NCBI GenBank assembly: GCA_934500835.1
Contig: CAKSTR010000013.1
Location: 1-64,000 of the forward strand
Length of the DNA: 64,000 bases
Direction: 5' to 3'
Source: an uncultured Paracoccaceae bacterium
GTDB lineage: Bacteria > Pseudomonadota > Alphaproteobacteria > Rhodobacterales > Rhodobacteraceae
Shown here: one piece after another, positions 19,455 to 27,868 of the stretch
Layout of the letters: each line of letters begins with the position of its first letter
How positions within the stretch are numbered: the stretch's first letter is position 1
Translations under genes and position numbers: made by a program
The notes under the pieces: generated by a model
What the model saw: only the letters and a program-made list of their open reading frames with translations
Told to the model about the DNA's origin: nothing
Databases searched by the model: none

Positions 19455-20005
19455 ATGCGAGCAAGCTGGCGGCGGGGGCGATCGTGATCAGTGCTTTGGT
19501 GGCGGGCGTCGCCATGTATTACCTGCAGGTCTACGCCTTCTATGACGAAGTGAAGTTCGAGCCGGGCAACGAGATCCGCCTCGTCCCCATCGCCAGCGAT
19601 GTGCCCGAAGCCATCGTGGCCGATGACGTGAAAGGGATCGACGGCGATGCCTCGCCGCTGAAATTCCGGGCCTGCTTTACCACGCCCCTGTCGCAGGCGA
19701 TGCTGACCGAAACCTACCGGCTTTACGAAGACCGGCCCGAACCCAACTATGCACCGGGCTGGTTCGACTGTTTCGATGCCGAAGCCATCGGCGAGGCGCT
19801 GGAGCGGGGCGAGGCGCTGGCCTTCCTGTCCGAACCCCTGAAGGAATACGGCATGGACCGCGTGGTCGCCGTCTTCCCCGATGGCCAGGCTTATGCCTGG
19901 CACCAGATCAACAGCTGCGGCAAGGCCTACTACGATGGCCGCGACCTGCCCGCCGGCTGCCCGACCCCGCCCGCCGATGACGGCACCCCCGAAGGGAGCA
20001 ACTGA
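19451..20005 (+). CDS. Small membrane-anchored protein between glyQ and glyS (DUF6446-like)
   Basis: Function unknown. I recall glyQ and glyS being separated by such a gene in other Rhodobacteraceae. 184 residues: one N-terminal membrane segment ([20 protein letters not shown]), then a periplasmic domain beginning YAFYDEVKF, with conserved-looking [33 protein letters not shown] and [17 protein letters not shown]. The three cysteines may form disulfides. It starts with GTG in a GTGA overlap with glyQ, and its stop TGA overlaps the glyS ATG, so all three are translationally coupled. Confidence 0.78.
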   Translation: MNASKLAAGAIVISALVAGVAMYYLQVYAFYDEVKFEPGNEIRLVPIASDVPEAIVADDVKGIDGDASPLKFRACFTTPLSQAMLTETYRLYEDRPEPNYAPGWFDCFDAEAIGEALERGEALAFLSEPLKEYGMDRVVAVFPDGQAYAWHQINSCGKAYYDGRDLPAGCPTPPADDGTPEGSN

Positions 20006-22269
20006 TGCCTGATCTTCTGATCGAACTCTTCTCGGAGGAAATCCCGGCGCGGTTGCAGGGCATGGCCCGCGAGGCGCTGAAGAAATCGGTGACGGACGGG
20101 CTGGTGGAGGCCGGGCTGACCTATGCCTCGGCCGGCGCCTTTTCCACGCCGCGGCGGCTTGTGCTGGCCGTCGAGGGGCTGACGGCGGAATCGCAGCCCC
20201 TGCGCGAGGAACGCAAGGGGCCGAACGTCTCGGCCCCGCCGGCCGCGCTGGAGGGGTTTCTGCGCTCGACCGGGTTGACGGTCGATCAACTGCAGAAGCG
20301 GGCCGAGAAGAAGGGCGAGGTCTATTACGCCGTGATCGAAAAGTCCGGCCGGGCGGCTGCCGCCATCGTGGCCGAGGTGCTGGAAGCCACCATCCGCACC
20401 TTCCCCTGGCCGAAGTCGATGCGCTGGGGGTCGGGTTCCCTGCGCTGGGTGCGGCCGCTGCATTCGATCCTGTGCCTGCTGACCGACGAGACCGGCGCGC
20501 AGGTCGTGCCGCTGACGGTCGAGGGCATCACCGCGGGCAATACCACCGAAGGCCACCGCTTCATGGGGGCGGGGCGCTTTGCCGTCACCGGCTTCGACGA
20601 TTACGCCGCCAAGCTGCGCCGCGCTCGCGTCATGCTGGACACGGCCGAGCGCGAGACCGCAATCTGGTCCGGCGCGCAGAACCTTGCCTTTGCCCAGGGG
20701 TTGGAGCTGGTCGAGGACAAGGGCCTGCTGACCGAAGTAGCCGGGCTGGTCGAATGGCCGGTGCCGCTGATGGGCCGCATCGCGCCCGAATTCCTTGGCC
20801 TGCCGCCCGAGGTGCTGCAGACCTCGATGAAGGAACACCAGAAGTTCTTTTCGGTGAAGAACCCGAAGACCGGCCGCATCGAAGGCTTCGTGACCGTGGC
20901 GAACATCGAGACCCCGGACCATGGCGCAACCATCCTGAAGGGCAACCAGAAGGTGCTTGCCGCCCGCCTGTCGGACGCGCGCTTCTTCTGGGAGAACGAC
21001 CTGCGGGTGGCGAAGGCGGGCATGGGCGAATGGGCCGAGGGGCTGAAGGCCGTGACCTTCCACAACAAGCTGGGGTCTCAGGCCGACCGGATCGACCGCA
21101 TCGCCGCGCTGGCGCGCGAGATCGCGCCCTTGGTGGGGGCCGACCCCGATCAGGCCGACCGCGCCGCCCGGCTGGCCAAGCTGGACCTGCGCTCGGCCAT
21201 GGTCGGCGAATTCCCGGAGTTGCAAGGCACGATGGGCCGCTATTACGCGCTGGAGGCCGGAGAGCCTGCGGCGGTGGCCGATGCCGCCCGCGACCACTGG
21301 CGGCCGAAGGGCGAGGGGGATTCGGTGCCCGCCGATCCGGTCTCGGTTGCCGTGGCGCTGGCCGACAAGATCGACACGCTGACGGGGTTCTGGGCGATTG
21401 ACGAAAAGCCTACGGGGTCGAAAGACCCGTTTGCCCTGCGGCGCGCCGCGCTGGGGGTGATCCGGCTGGTGCTGGGGAATGGGGTGCGTGGCGGTCTTCG
21501 TAGGCTTATCTGTAGCGCCTTAGTGGAGTTGTATGGGCTTTCACCCCTCATTTATCTGTATGAAGCCAACGGCGATCTGGAGTCCGACGAGTACTACTTC
21601 CGGAGTGAACTTGAGCCTACCCTTAGTAAGGAAGAAGGCGAGCTTGGTGATTTTGCACGGGTGCATATTAACGAGTGCCGTGCACGAAAACTGGTTCTGG
21701 GGGATGCTGTTCGGGCGGCGCTGCAAAAAATTTGGGTAGTCGCAGACGACCTCCTCTCCTTCTTCCACGACCGCCTCAAGGTCTACCTCCGCGACCAGGG
21801 CATCCGGCACGACATCATCGACGCCTGCCTTGCCATGCCCGGCAATGACGACCTCACCCTTCTGGTCAAACGGGCCGAGGCGCTGTCGGCCACGCTGAAG
21901 ACCGAGGATGGGGCGAACCTCATTCAGGGCTTCAAGCGGGCCAACAACATCCTGTCTCAGGCCGAGGCCAAGGATGGCGTGGAATATTCCTTCGGTGCCG
22001 ATCCGAAATATGCCGAAAGCGACGAGGAACGCGCGCTGTTCACCGCGCTGGATCAGGCCGAAGCGAAGATCACCCCGGCGATGGCGGCCGAGGATTTCCC
22101 CGCCGCCATGGCTGCGATGGCCGCCCTGCGCGCGCCGATCGACGCCTTATTCACCGCGGTGCAGATCAACACCGACAACGCCACCGTGCGCCGCAACCGG
22201 CTGAACCTGTTGCACCGGATCCGCGCTGTCTGTTCCGGCGTTGCCGATCTTTCACGCATCGAGGGCTGA
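20005..22269 (+). CDS. glyS: Glycyl-tRNA synthetase beta subunit with an atypical in-frame insert
   Basis: Beta subunit of glycyl-tRNA synthetase, binding the tRNA. It is 754 residues, longer than the usual 690 or so. Normal family sequence runs from [18 protein letters not shown] to about residue 496 (ALRRAALGVIRLVLGNGVR) and resumes near residue 582 (DLLSFFHDRLKVYLRDQGIRH). It then continues to GFKRANNIL and the anticodon-binding C-terminus. The segment between (about 497-581) has unusual composition; see the separate entry. The frame is intact. ATG overlaps the preceding stop (TGATG). Confidence 0.95.
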   Translation: MPDLLIELFSEEIPARLQGMAREALKKSVTDGLVEAGLTYASAGAFSTPRRLVLAVEGLTAESQPLREERKGPNVSAPPAALEGFLRSTGLTVDQLQKRAEKKGEVYYAVIEKSGRAAAAIVAEVLEATIRTFPWPKSMRWGSGSLRWVRPLHSILCLLTDETGAQVVPLTVEGITAGNTTEGHRFMGAGRFAVTGFDDYAAKLRRARVMLDTAERETAIWSGAQNLAFAQGLELVEDKGLLTEVAGLVEWPVPLMGRIAPEFLGLPPEVLQTSMKEHQKFFSVKNPKTGRIEGFVTVANIETPDHGATILKGNQKVLAARLSDARFFWENDLRVAKAGMGEWAEGLKAVTFHNKLGSQADRIDRIAALAREIAPLVGADPDQADRAARLAKLDLRSAMVGEFPELQGTMGRYYALEAGEPAAVADAARDHWRPKGEGDSVPADPVSVAVALADKIDTLTGFWAIDEKPTGSKDPFALRRAALGVIRLVLGNGVRGGLRRLICSALVELYGLSPLIYLYEANGDLESDEYYFRSELEPTLSKEEGELGDFARVHINECRARKLVLGDAVRAALQKIWVVADDLLSFFHDRLKVYLRDQGIRHDIIDACLAMPGNDDLTLLVKRAEALSATLKTEDGANLIQGFKRANNILSQAEAKDGVEYSFGADPKYAESDEERALFTALDQAEAKITPAMAAEDFPAAMAAMAALRAPIDALFTAVQINTDNATVRRNRLNLLHRIRAVCSGVADLSRIEG
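21493..21747 (+). other. AT-richer in-frame insert within glyS
   Basis: About 255 bp encoding 85 residues inside glyS. By hand count 21481-21780 is 162/300 G+C (54%), against 209/300 (70%) for 21181-21480. It uses codons rare around it (AGG, TTA, TTG, TCA, ATT). The encoded peptide is charged and protein-like (YLYEANGDLESDEYYF, ELGDFARVHINECRARKLV) and contains no stop. An internal palindrome, TGCACGG (21654-21660) with CCGTGCA (21678-21684), is present. Origin unknown; transfer or a mobile in-frame element is inferred. Confidence 0.75.
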
Positions 22270-22338
22270 ACAGCAAAAATATGTTACGCTTGCGTGAAAG
22301 CGCAGGCGGCGTATGCTGCGCGCGCGAAAGGTGCCGCA

Positions 22339-24885
22339 GTGCAGAAACACGATCCGATTCTGGAATTCACCGAGATTACCCCCGCCGCCAGAATCGTGAC
22401 CGAGGATCACGGCTGGCGGGCGAAATGCCTGCAAAGGCTGGTCCGGCTTGACCTGCCGGTGCCGAAATCGGTGGCGCTTCCGGCGGCAACCGTGCGCTCC
22501 ATCGCGGCGGGCCATGGCGTCGATGCGGCGGGCATCCTTGATCTGTTCGGGGATGGGCCGCTGGTCTCTGTCCGGCCCTCGCCGGCGAATCCCGATTGGG
22601 GCGGGCCGGCGACCATCCTAAACATCGGGCTGAACGCCAAGCGCCACGCCAGGCTGGCCGAGACCCATGGCGAAACCGCCGCTGACGCGCTTTATGTCCG
22701 TTTTGTGCAGGCTTACGCGATCCACGTTGCCCGTCTTGACCCCGATATGTTCGAAGACGTCAAGCCGGGGCCGGGCGCCCTGCGCGAGGTGCTGAAGCTA
22801 TACGAGGCCGAGACCGACGATCCCTTCCCGCAGGACCCCGCCCAGCAGCTGTCCGAAGTGCTGCGCAGCATGGCGCGCGCCTGGGAGGGCACTTCGGCCC
22901 GCCTTCTGCGTCAGGCCAAGGGCGCGCCGCCCGAAGCCGCACTTGGCCTTGTGGTGCAAGAGATGGCGCAGGGCATCGGGCAGGGGATTTCCGGCTCGGG
23001 CGTGATCCAGTTCGTCGACCCGGTGACCGGACAGCCGCAGGTGACGGGGCGCTACCTTGGCCAAAGCCAGGGCCGCGATGCGCTGAAGACGCAGGAGGCG
23101 CTGTTCCTGACCCGCGACAAGCGCGGTCCCTCGCTGGAGGATGCCGCCCCGGCGCTGTTTGCCGAGTTGGTGGGCTTTGGCGTCGCCTGCCGCGCGCGCC
23201 TGCGCGAAGAAATGCAGATCGAATTCACCATCGAGGATGGCCGTCTGGCCGTTCTGGACGCGGTGAAGGTGCAGCGCAGCGCCCGGGCGGGTCTGCGGAT
23301 CGCGGTGGCGCTGGCCGAGGACGGCGTGATCGCCAAGGAAGAAGCCGTGCTGCGGGTGGAGCCGCGGGCGCTGTCGGAACTCTTGCACCATCAGGTTGAC
23401 CCGCGCGGGACCCGTGACGTCATCGCGCGCGGCATAGCGGCCTCGCCGGGGGCGGCGACGGGCCGGCTGGCGTTCAGCTCGGACGCGGCGCAGGCGGCTG
23501 CGGCGCGGGGCGAAGGCTGCATCCTTGTGCGGCGCGAAACCGCACCCGAGGACATTCGCGGCATGCATTCGGCGGTCGCGGTGCTGACCGAACGCGGCGG
23601 CATGACCAGCCACGCGGCTGTGATCGCGCGCGGCCTGGGCCTGCCTTGCGTGGTGGGGGCCAGCGACATGCGGCTGGATACGCGCGACCGCAAGCTGACG
23701 GCCGCCGACGGGCGCGTCTTCCGCGAAGGCGATGTCGTCACGCTGGACGGCACCAAGGGCGAGGCGCTGGCAGGTGCGGCGGACATGCTGCCGCCGGCGC
23801 TGGACGAGTCGTTCCGGCTTTTGCTGGCCTGGGCGGACGGGTTCCGCGACATCGGCATCCGGGCCAATGCCGACACGCCGTCGGACGCGGCCACCGCGCG
23901 CCGGTTCGAGGCGCAGGGCATCGGCCTGTGCCGGACCGAGCACATGTTCTTCGAAGAAGACCGTCTGGTGGTGATGCGCGAGATGATCTTTGCCGACACG
24001 CCTTCAGACCGGGCCGCGGCGCTGACGCGGCTTTTGCCGATGCAGCGCGAGGATTTCGTCCAGTTGTTCGAGATCATGCAGGGGCTGCCCGTCTGCATCC
24101 GCCTGTTCGACCCGCCGCTGCACGAGTTCCTGCCGCATGACCGCGAGGGGCTGCGGGCACTGTCCGAGGCGCTGGACCGGCCGCTGTCCGAAGTCACCCG
24201 CCGGGCCGACGCGCTGCGCGAGGTGAACCCGATGCTGGGGATGCGCGGGGTGCGGCTGGGCGTGGTGCTGCCCGAGATCTACGATATGCAGGCGCAGGCG
24301 ATCTTCGAGGCGACGCTGGAATCCGCCCGGCGCGGTGCCCCCGTGGTGCCCGAAGTGATGATTCCTCTGGTCAGTGCCCGGCGCGAGGTCGAGATGGTCA
24401 AGGCCCGGATCGACGGGGTGGCGGCCATGGTGCGGATGAAGGCCAAGGCCGATTTCGACTACAAGCTGGGCGTGATGGTGGAGACGCCGCGCGCGGCGCT
24501 GCGGGCGGGCGAGATCGCGCAGCACGCCGCCTTCCTGTCCTTCGGCACCAATGACCTGACGCAGATGACCTACGGGCTGAGCCGCGACGATGCCGGGCGG
24601 TTCATGAACACCTATGTGCAGCAGGGCGTCTATCCCGAGGACCCGTTCCACATTCTTGACGTGGACGGGGTGGGAGAACTCTTGCTGATGGGGGCCGAGC
24701 GTGGCCGCGCGACGCGCCCGGATCTTACCCTCAGCATCTGCGGCGAGCATGGCGGCAACCCCGAATCAATCGATTTCTGCCGCCGTGCGGGCTTTGACTA
24801 TGTGTCCTGCAGCCCCTATCGGGTGCCGATGGCGCGTCTTGCAGCGGCCCGGCTGGCCCTGAAAGATCGTGTGGGTAACTCATAA
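22339..24885 (+). CDS. Pyruvate phosphate dikinase-like PEP-utilising protein
   Basis: Resembles PPDK (pyruvate + ATP + Pi to PEP + AMP + PPi). 848 residues, a little short. The central phosphohistidine domain is intact (GGMTSHAAVIARGLGLPCVVG, His near residue 428). So is the C-terminal PEP/pyruvate TIM barrel (GIGLCRTEHMF, GTNDLTQMTYGLSRDDAGRF, CGEHGG with Cys near 806). The N-terminal ATP-grasp region is divergent: where PPDK has GGKGANLAEM it reads GWRAKCLQRL, and VSVRSGA..SMPGMMDT is VSVRPSPANPDWGGPATI. ATP use is therefore uncertain. The GTG at 22339 has GAAAGG 7 nt upstream; an in-frame GTG at 22294 has no ribosome site. Confidence 0.82.
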   Translation: MQKHDPILEFTEITPAARIVTEDHGWRAKCLQRLVRLDLPVPKSVALPAATVRSIAAGHGVDAAGILDLFGDGPLVSVRPSPANPDWGGPATILNIGLNAKRHARLAETHGETAADALYVRFVQAYAIHVARLDPDMFEDVKPGPGALREVLKLYEAETDDPFPQDPAQQLSEVLRSMARAWEGTSARLLRQAKGAPPEAALGLVVQEMAQGIGQGISGSGVIQFVDPVTGQPQVTGRYLGQSQGRDALKTQEALFLTRDKRGPSLEDAAPALFAELVGFGVACRARLREEMQIEFTIEDGRLAVLDAVKVQRSARAGLRIAVALAEDGVIAKEEAVLRVEPRALSELLHHQVDPRGTRDVIARGIAASPGAATGRLAFSSDAAQAAAARGEGCILVRRETAPEDIRGMHSAVAVLTERGGMTSHAAVIARGLGLPCVVGASDMRLDTRDRKLTAADGRVFREGDVVTLDGTKGEALAGAADMLPPALDESFRLLLAWADGFRDIGIRANADTPSDAATARRFEAQGIGLCRTEHMFFEEDRLVVMREMIFADTPSDRAAALTRLLPMQREDFVQLFEIMQGLPVCIRLFDPPLHEFLPHDREGLRALSEALDRPLSEVTRRADALREVNPMLGMRGVRLGVVLPEIYDMQAQAIFEATLESARRGAPVVPEVMIPLVSARREVEMVKARIDGVAAMVRMKAKADFDYKLGVMVETPRAALRAGEIAQHAAFLSFGTNDLTQMTYGLSRDDAGRFMNTYVQQGVYPEDPFHILDVDGVGELLLMGAERGRATRPDLTLSICGEHGGNPESIDFCRRAGFDYVSCSPYRVPMARLAAARLALKDRVGNS

Positions 24886-24912
24886 ATCTACACAATATCA
24901 TGTGTTTGCGAT

Positions 24913-24931
24913 TGTTTCTTAATGAGAAACA
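24913..24931. promoter_or_regulatory. Inverted repeat, candidate operator
   Basis: TGTTTCT (24913-24919), spacer TAATG, AGAAACA (24925-24931): perfect 7-bp arms in an AT-rich 200-bp leader ahead of the cell wall hydrolase gene. A dimeric regulator could bind here. The regulator is unknown. Confidence 0.45.
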
Positions 24932-24937
24932 TCAACA

Positions 24938-24961
24938 ATTTCGGCAAGATTCCGCCGAAAT
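24938..24961 (+). promoter_or_regulatory. Stem-loop in the cell wall hydrolase leader
   Basis: ATTTCGGC (24938-24945) and GCCGAAAT (24954-24961) are perfect 8-bp arms around an 8-nt loop, about 125 bp before the hydrolase start. It could be an operator or a leader RNA hairpin. No T-run follows, so it is not a standard terminator. Confidence 0.4.
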
Positions 24962-25084
24962 GCCGCTAATTTCGATGGCATTTTTGCAACACGGCGTGGA
25001 CCGCCCCCGCAAATAGCCCGTAAGTCCGCCCTCTGTTGCGTGATGGCTTTGGTCACACGCTGGGGGTAACGACGGGAACCTGCC

Positions 25085-25810
25085 ATGAACCGCCTGGTCA
25101 GGCACGCGGCACCCGCCCTTGTGGTCATCTCGATGACCCTGGGCGCGGCCGCCAACCAAGCAACGGCCGAACTCTCGGTCAGTACGAAAAATACGCCCGC
25201 GGGCGAGATCGGCCTGCAACTGGGCGATCTGCTGGGGCTGGAGCACAAGGGGCTGAAGCGCCTGCCCGAGGACACGCTTGGCGCGATTGCAAGTGGTCCT
25301 GCAAAGGCCGCTGCGCCGGTCAGGGCGCCCAAGGTGGTGGTCAAGAACACCGAGCCGAAGATCGACCCGGGCCTGCGCTATGACGCGGCCTGGCTGGCCG
25401 CGCAGCCGGTCCCCGAGGGCGGGGCCGAATGGCAGTGCCTGACCGAGGCGCTGTATTTCGAGGCGCGGGGCGAGACCGTCAAGGGCCAGTTCGCCGTGGC
25501 CGAGGTGATCCTGAACCGCCGCGACTCGGGGCTTTATCCGCATTCGGTCTGCGGGGTGGTGGGTCAGCGCGGCAGCGGGGCCTGTGCCTTCTCTTACGTC
25601 TGCGACGGGCATTCGGATGTCATGCGTGACCGCGCCAGCCGGGATCGTGCAGCGCGCATCGCCCGCGTCATGCTGGACGGTGCGCCGCGGCTGCTGACCG
25701 ACGGGGCGACGCATTTCCACACCCGGGCCGTGCGGCCGGGCTGGGCGCGCAAGTTCCGCCATACCGCCACCATCGGCGCGCATGTGTTCTATCGCCAGCC
25801 GGGCGCCTGA
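25085..25810 (+). CDS. SleB/CwlJ-family cell wall hydrolase
   Basis: Exported peptidoglycan hydrolase of the Hydrolase_2 (SleB/CwlJ) family, named after spore cortex enzymes but common in non-sporing alphaproteobacteria. 241 residues. A signal peptide (VVISMTLGAAANQATAE) and a linker of about 90 residues precede the catalytic domain. Family motifs: CLTEALYFEARGE near residue 119 with the catalytic glutamate, VAEVILNRRDSGLYPHSVCGVV near residue 139, and CAFSYVCDGHSD near residue 170. DGATHFHTRAVRPGWARK is the usual C-terminal block. A 200-bp AT-rich leader with two inverted repeats lies upstream. Confidence 0.87.
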   Translation: MNRLVRHAAPALVVISMTLGAAANQATAELSVSTKNTPAGEIGLQLGDLLGLEHKGLKRLPEDTLGAIASGPAKAAAPVRAPKVVVKNTEPKIDPGLRYDAAWLAAQPVPEGGAEWQCLTEALYFEARGETVKGQFAVAEVILNRRDSGLYPHSVCGVVGQRGSGACAFSYVCDGHSDVMRDRASRDRAARIARVMLDGAPRLLTDGATHFHTRAVRPGWARKFRHTATIGAHVFYRQPGA

Positions 25811-25924
25811 GTCGGAAACGGACGTCTCCTGCGCGGTTCCGGTGCTTGCCTTGGCAGCCGTCTTGGCGCTAGGGCTGCGAAGGGCGGGGCCGGTGCGGCC
25901 TCCCGACGCGACGGAAGGGCCGCG

Positions 25925-26818
25925 ATGACCACAGATACCAAGCTTGCCTTCGCGCATCCCGAAGAGCGGGCCGAAGCTTCCGCCGGCGGCGATCCGCGTG
26001 ACAGGATCAGTCTGCGCGACCATGTGGTCGAGGCCGACATCGGCGCCTTCCAGAAGGAACGCGGCCACAAGCAGCGCCTGCGCTTCAACGTGGTGGTCGA
26101 GGTGCGTCCGGCACCCGCCCCGCTGGAAGATGACGTGGACCGGATCCTGTCCTACGACCGGATCACCGAGACCATTGCAGCACTTCTGGCCGAAGAGCGG
26201 CTGAACCTTCTGGAAACGCTGGCCGAAAAGCTGGCCGAGCGAATCCTGGGCGAGCCTCAGGCGATGCGCGCCTTCATCCGCATCGAGAAGCTGGATGTCG
26301 GTCCCTATGCCCTGGGGGTGGAGATCGTCCGTTCGCGCGCCGAGGTGCCCTTGCGGGCCGAGGGCGAGCCGGTGCATCCGCTGGTGGTCTATTTCGACAA
26401 TGACTCTGCGCAGGGGCCGGATCTGGCGGCGCGGCTGGACCGCATCCTGTCCCGCGGGGTGCCGGCGGTGTTCTGTGTCGGCCTGCCGGACTTTCCGCGC
26501 CCGATGACCGGCCACAAGCCGACGCAGCGCCGGATCGACCTGCTGGCGATCGAGCAGAACGCCTGGGCACTGGCCGCGCGCGATCCGCGCTGCGTGGTGG
26601 TGGCCAGCCGGACCGAAATCGACTGGGCGATCAAGCGCGGGCGTTCGGTCGTCTGGGCGCCGTCGAAGATCGTGCTGGATGCGGTGGACGGACCCAAGGC
26701 CACCGATCCGATGGCGCTGGCGCTGTGGCTGGCCGAAGAGCTGGCCGCCGAAAGCCTGCTGGTTCACGGCCCTGCAACGGTGCCGGCAGGAAGCCGCGTG
26801 AAGGTGGAGCGCGGCTGA
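25925..26818 (+). CDS. folB: Dihydroneopterin aldolase with a C-terminal extension
   Basis: FolB cleaves dihydroneopterin to 6-hydroxymethyl-dihydropterin in folate synthesis. Residues about 25-145 match FolB: ISLRDHVVEADIGAFQKERGHKQ, the LSYDRITETI block, LNLLETLAEKLAERIL and IRIEKLDVGPYALGVEIVR. FolB is usually about 120 residues; this protein has 297. The extra 150 residues (VVYFDNDSAQGPDLAARLDR to the end) include WAPSKIVLDAVDGPKATD and ALALWLAEELAAESLLVHG, faintly like the C-terminal part of amino-acid-kinase-fold proteins. It is followed by folP 45 bp downstream, and glmM, in one operon. Confidence 0.88.
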   Translation: MTTDTKLAFAHPEERAEASAGGDPRDRISLRDHVVEADIGAFQKERGHKQRLRFNVVVEVRPAPAPLEDDVDRILSYDRITETIAALLAEERLNLLETLAEKLAERILGEPQAMRAFIRIEKLDVGPYALGVEIVRSRAEVPLRAEGEPVHPLVVYFDNDSAQGPDLAARLDRILSRGVPAVFCVGLPDFPRPMTGHKPTQRRIDLLAIEQNAWALAARDPRCVVVASRTEIDWAIKRGRSVVWAPSKIVLDAVDGPKATDPMALALWLAEELAAESLLVHGPATVPAGSRVKVERG

Positions 26819-26863
26819 TCCTTCCCCCTTGCCAAGGCGCGCGTCCTCCGGCACTTCCGGCGG

Positions 26864-27868
26864 ATGATCTATTGGCGCCCCCTTGTGCAATCCGGCGCGG
26901 CCCGCCCGAAAGGCGCGGTGCCGCTGGCAGGTGGCGGCCTGTGGTTCGCGCAGGTCGAACGACTGGAGCGCGGGCGCCGGTCCGAGGTCGTCCCCGCCGC
27001 CGAGGCTGGCGCCGCGCTTGAGCTGCTGTCCGCCCCCCGCGCGGATTTCGCGGGCCTGCCGATGGCCACGCCGCGGATCATGGGAATCCTGAACGTAACA
27101 CCCGACAGTTTCTCGGATGGCGGGCGGTTTCTGGCCGCCGGGGCGGCGGTGGAACAGGCCCGGGCGATGGCAGAAGCCGCCGACATTCTGGACATCGGCG
27201 GCGAAAGCACCCGGCCCGGTGCGGCGCAGGTGGAAGCCGACGAGGAAATCGCCCGCACCGCCCCGGTGATCGCCGCGCTGCGGGCGGGCGGCGTGCCGGT
27301 GCCGATTTCCATCGACACCCGCAAGGCGGCGGTGGCCGAGGCGGCCCTTGGCGCCGGCGCGCAGATCGTCAACGATGTCGCGGCGCTGACCTATGATGCG
27401 GGTCTTGGGCCGCTGGTCGCCGCAAAAGGCGCCCCGGTCATCCTGATGCATCACCAGGGCACGCCCGAGGTGATGCAGGCCGATCCGCGTTACGATGATG
27501 TGTTGCTGGACGTCTATGACTGGCTGGCCGACCGACTCGCGGCGGCATTGGCCATGGGTATCCCGCGCGACAGGATCGCGCTGGACCCGGGGATCGGCTT
27601 TGGCAAGACGGTGGAGCATAATCTTGCGCTTCTCAGGGGGCTGTCGCTGTTTCAGGGGCTTGGCCAGCCGGTCCTTCTGGGGGCCAGCCGCAAGCGCTTT
27701 ATCGGCAGCATCGGCGGGGCCGCCGAGGCGCAGGGACGGATGCCGGGATCGGTGGCGGTTGCGCTTGCCGGGGTGGCGCAGGGCGTGCAGATGATACGGG
27801 TGCATGACGTGGCCGAGACGCGGCAGGCGCTGCGGCTTTGGCAGGCGGTGAATGGAGAGCAGGGATGA
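26864..27868 (+). CDS. folP: Dihydropteroate synthase
   Basis: Joins hydroxymethyl-dihydropterin diphosphate to p-aminobenzoate; target of sulfonamides. 334 residues, longer than the 280 typical because of an N-terminal stretch of about 65 residues ([11 protein letters not shown] to FAGLPMATP). The TIM barrel begins [17 protein letters not shown], followed by [32 protein letters not shown] [23 protein letters not shown] and [11 protein letters not shown]. All substrate-binding motifs are intact. Its stop overlaps the glmM ATG (ATGA). Confidence 0.95.
   Translation: MIYWRPLVQSGAARPKGAVPLAGGGLWFAQVERLERGRRSEVVPAAEAGAALELLSAPRADFAGLPMATPRIMGILNVTPDSFSDGGRFLAAGAAVEQARAMAEAADILDIGGESTRPGAAQVEADEEIARTAPVIAALRAGGVPVPISIDTRKAAVAEAALGAGAQIVNDVAALTYDAGLGPLVAAKGAPVILMHHQGTPEVMQADPRYDDVLLDVYDWLADRLAAALAMGIPRDRIALDPGIGFGKTVEHNLALLRGLSLFQGLGQPVLLGASRKRFIGSIGGAAEAQGRMPGSVAVALAGVAQGVQMIRVHDVAETRQALRLWQAVNGEQG

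Noticed and set aside
21481..21780. Frameshift or pseudogene in glyS
   Set aside because: The reading frame is intact on both sides and through the insert, and the flanking GlyS motifs are in the same frame.
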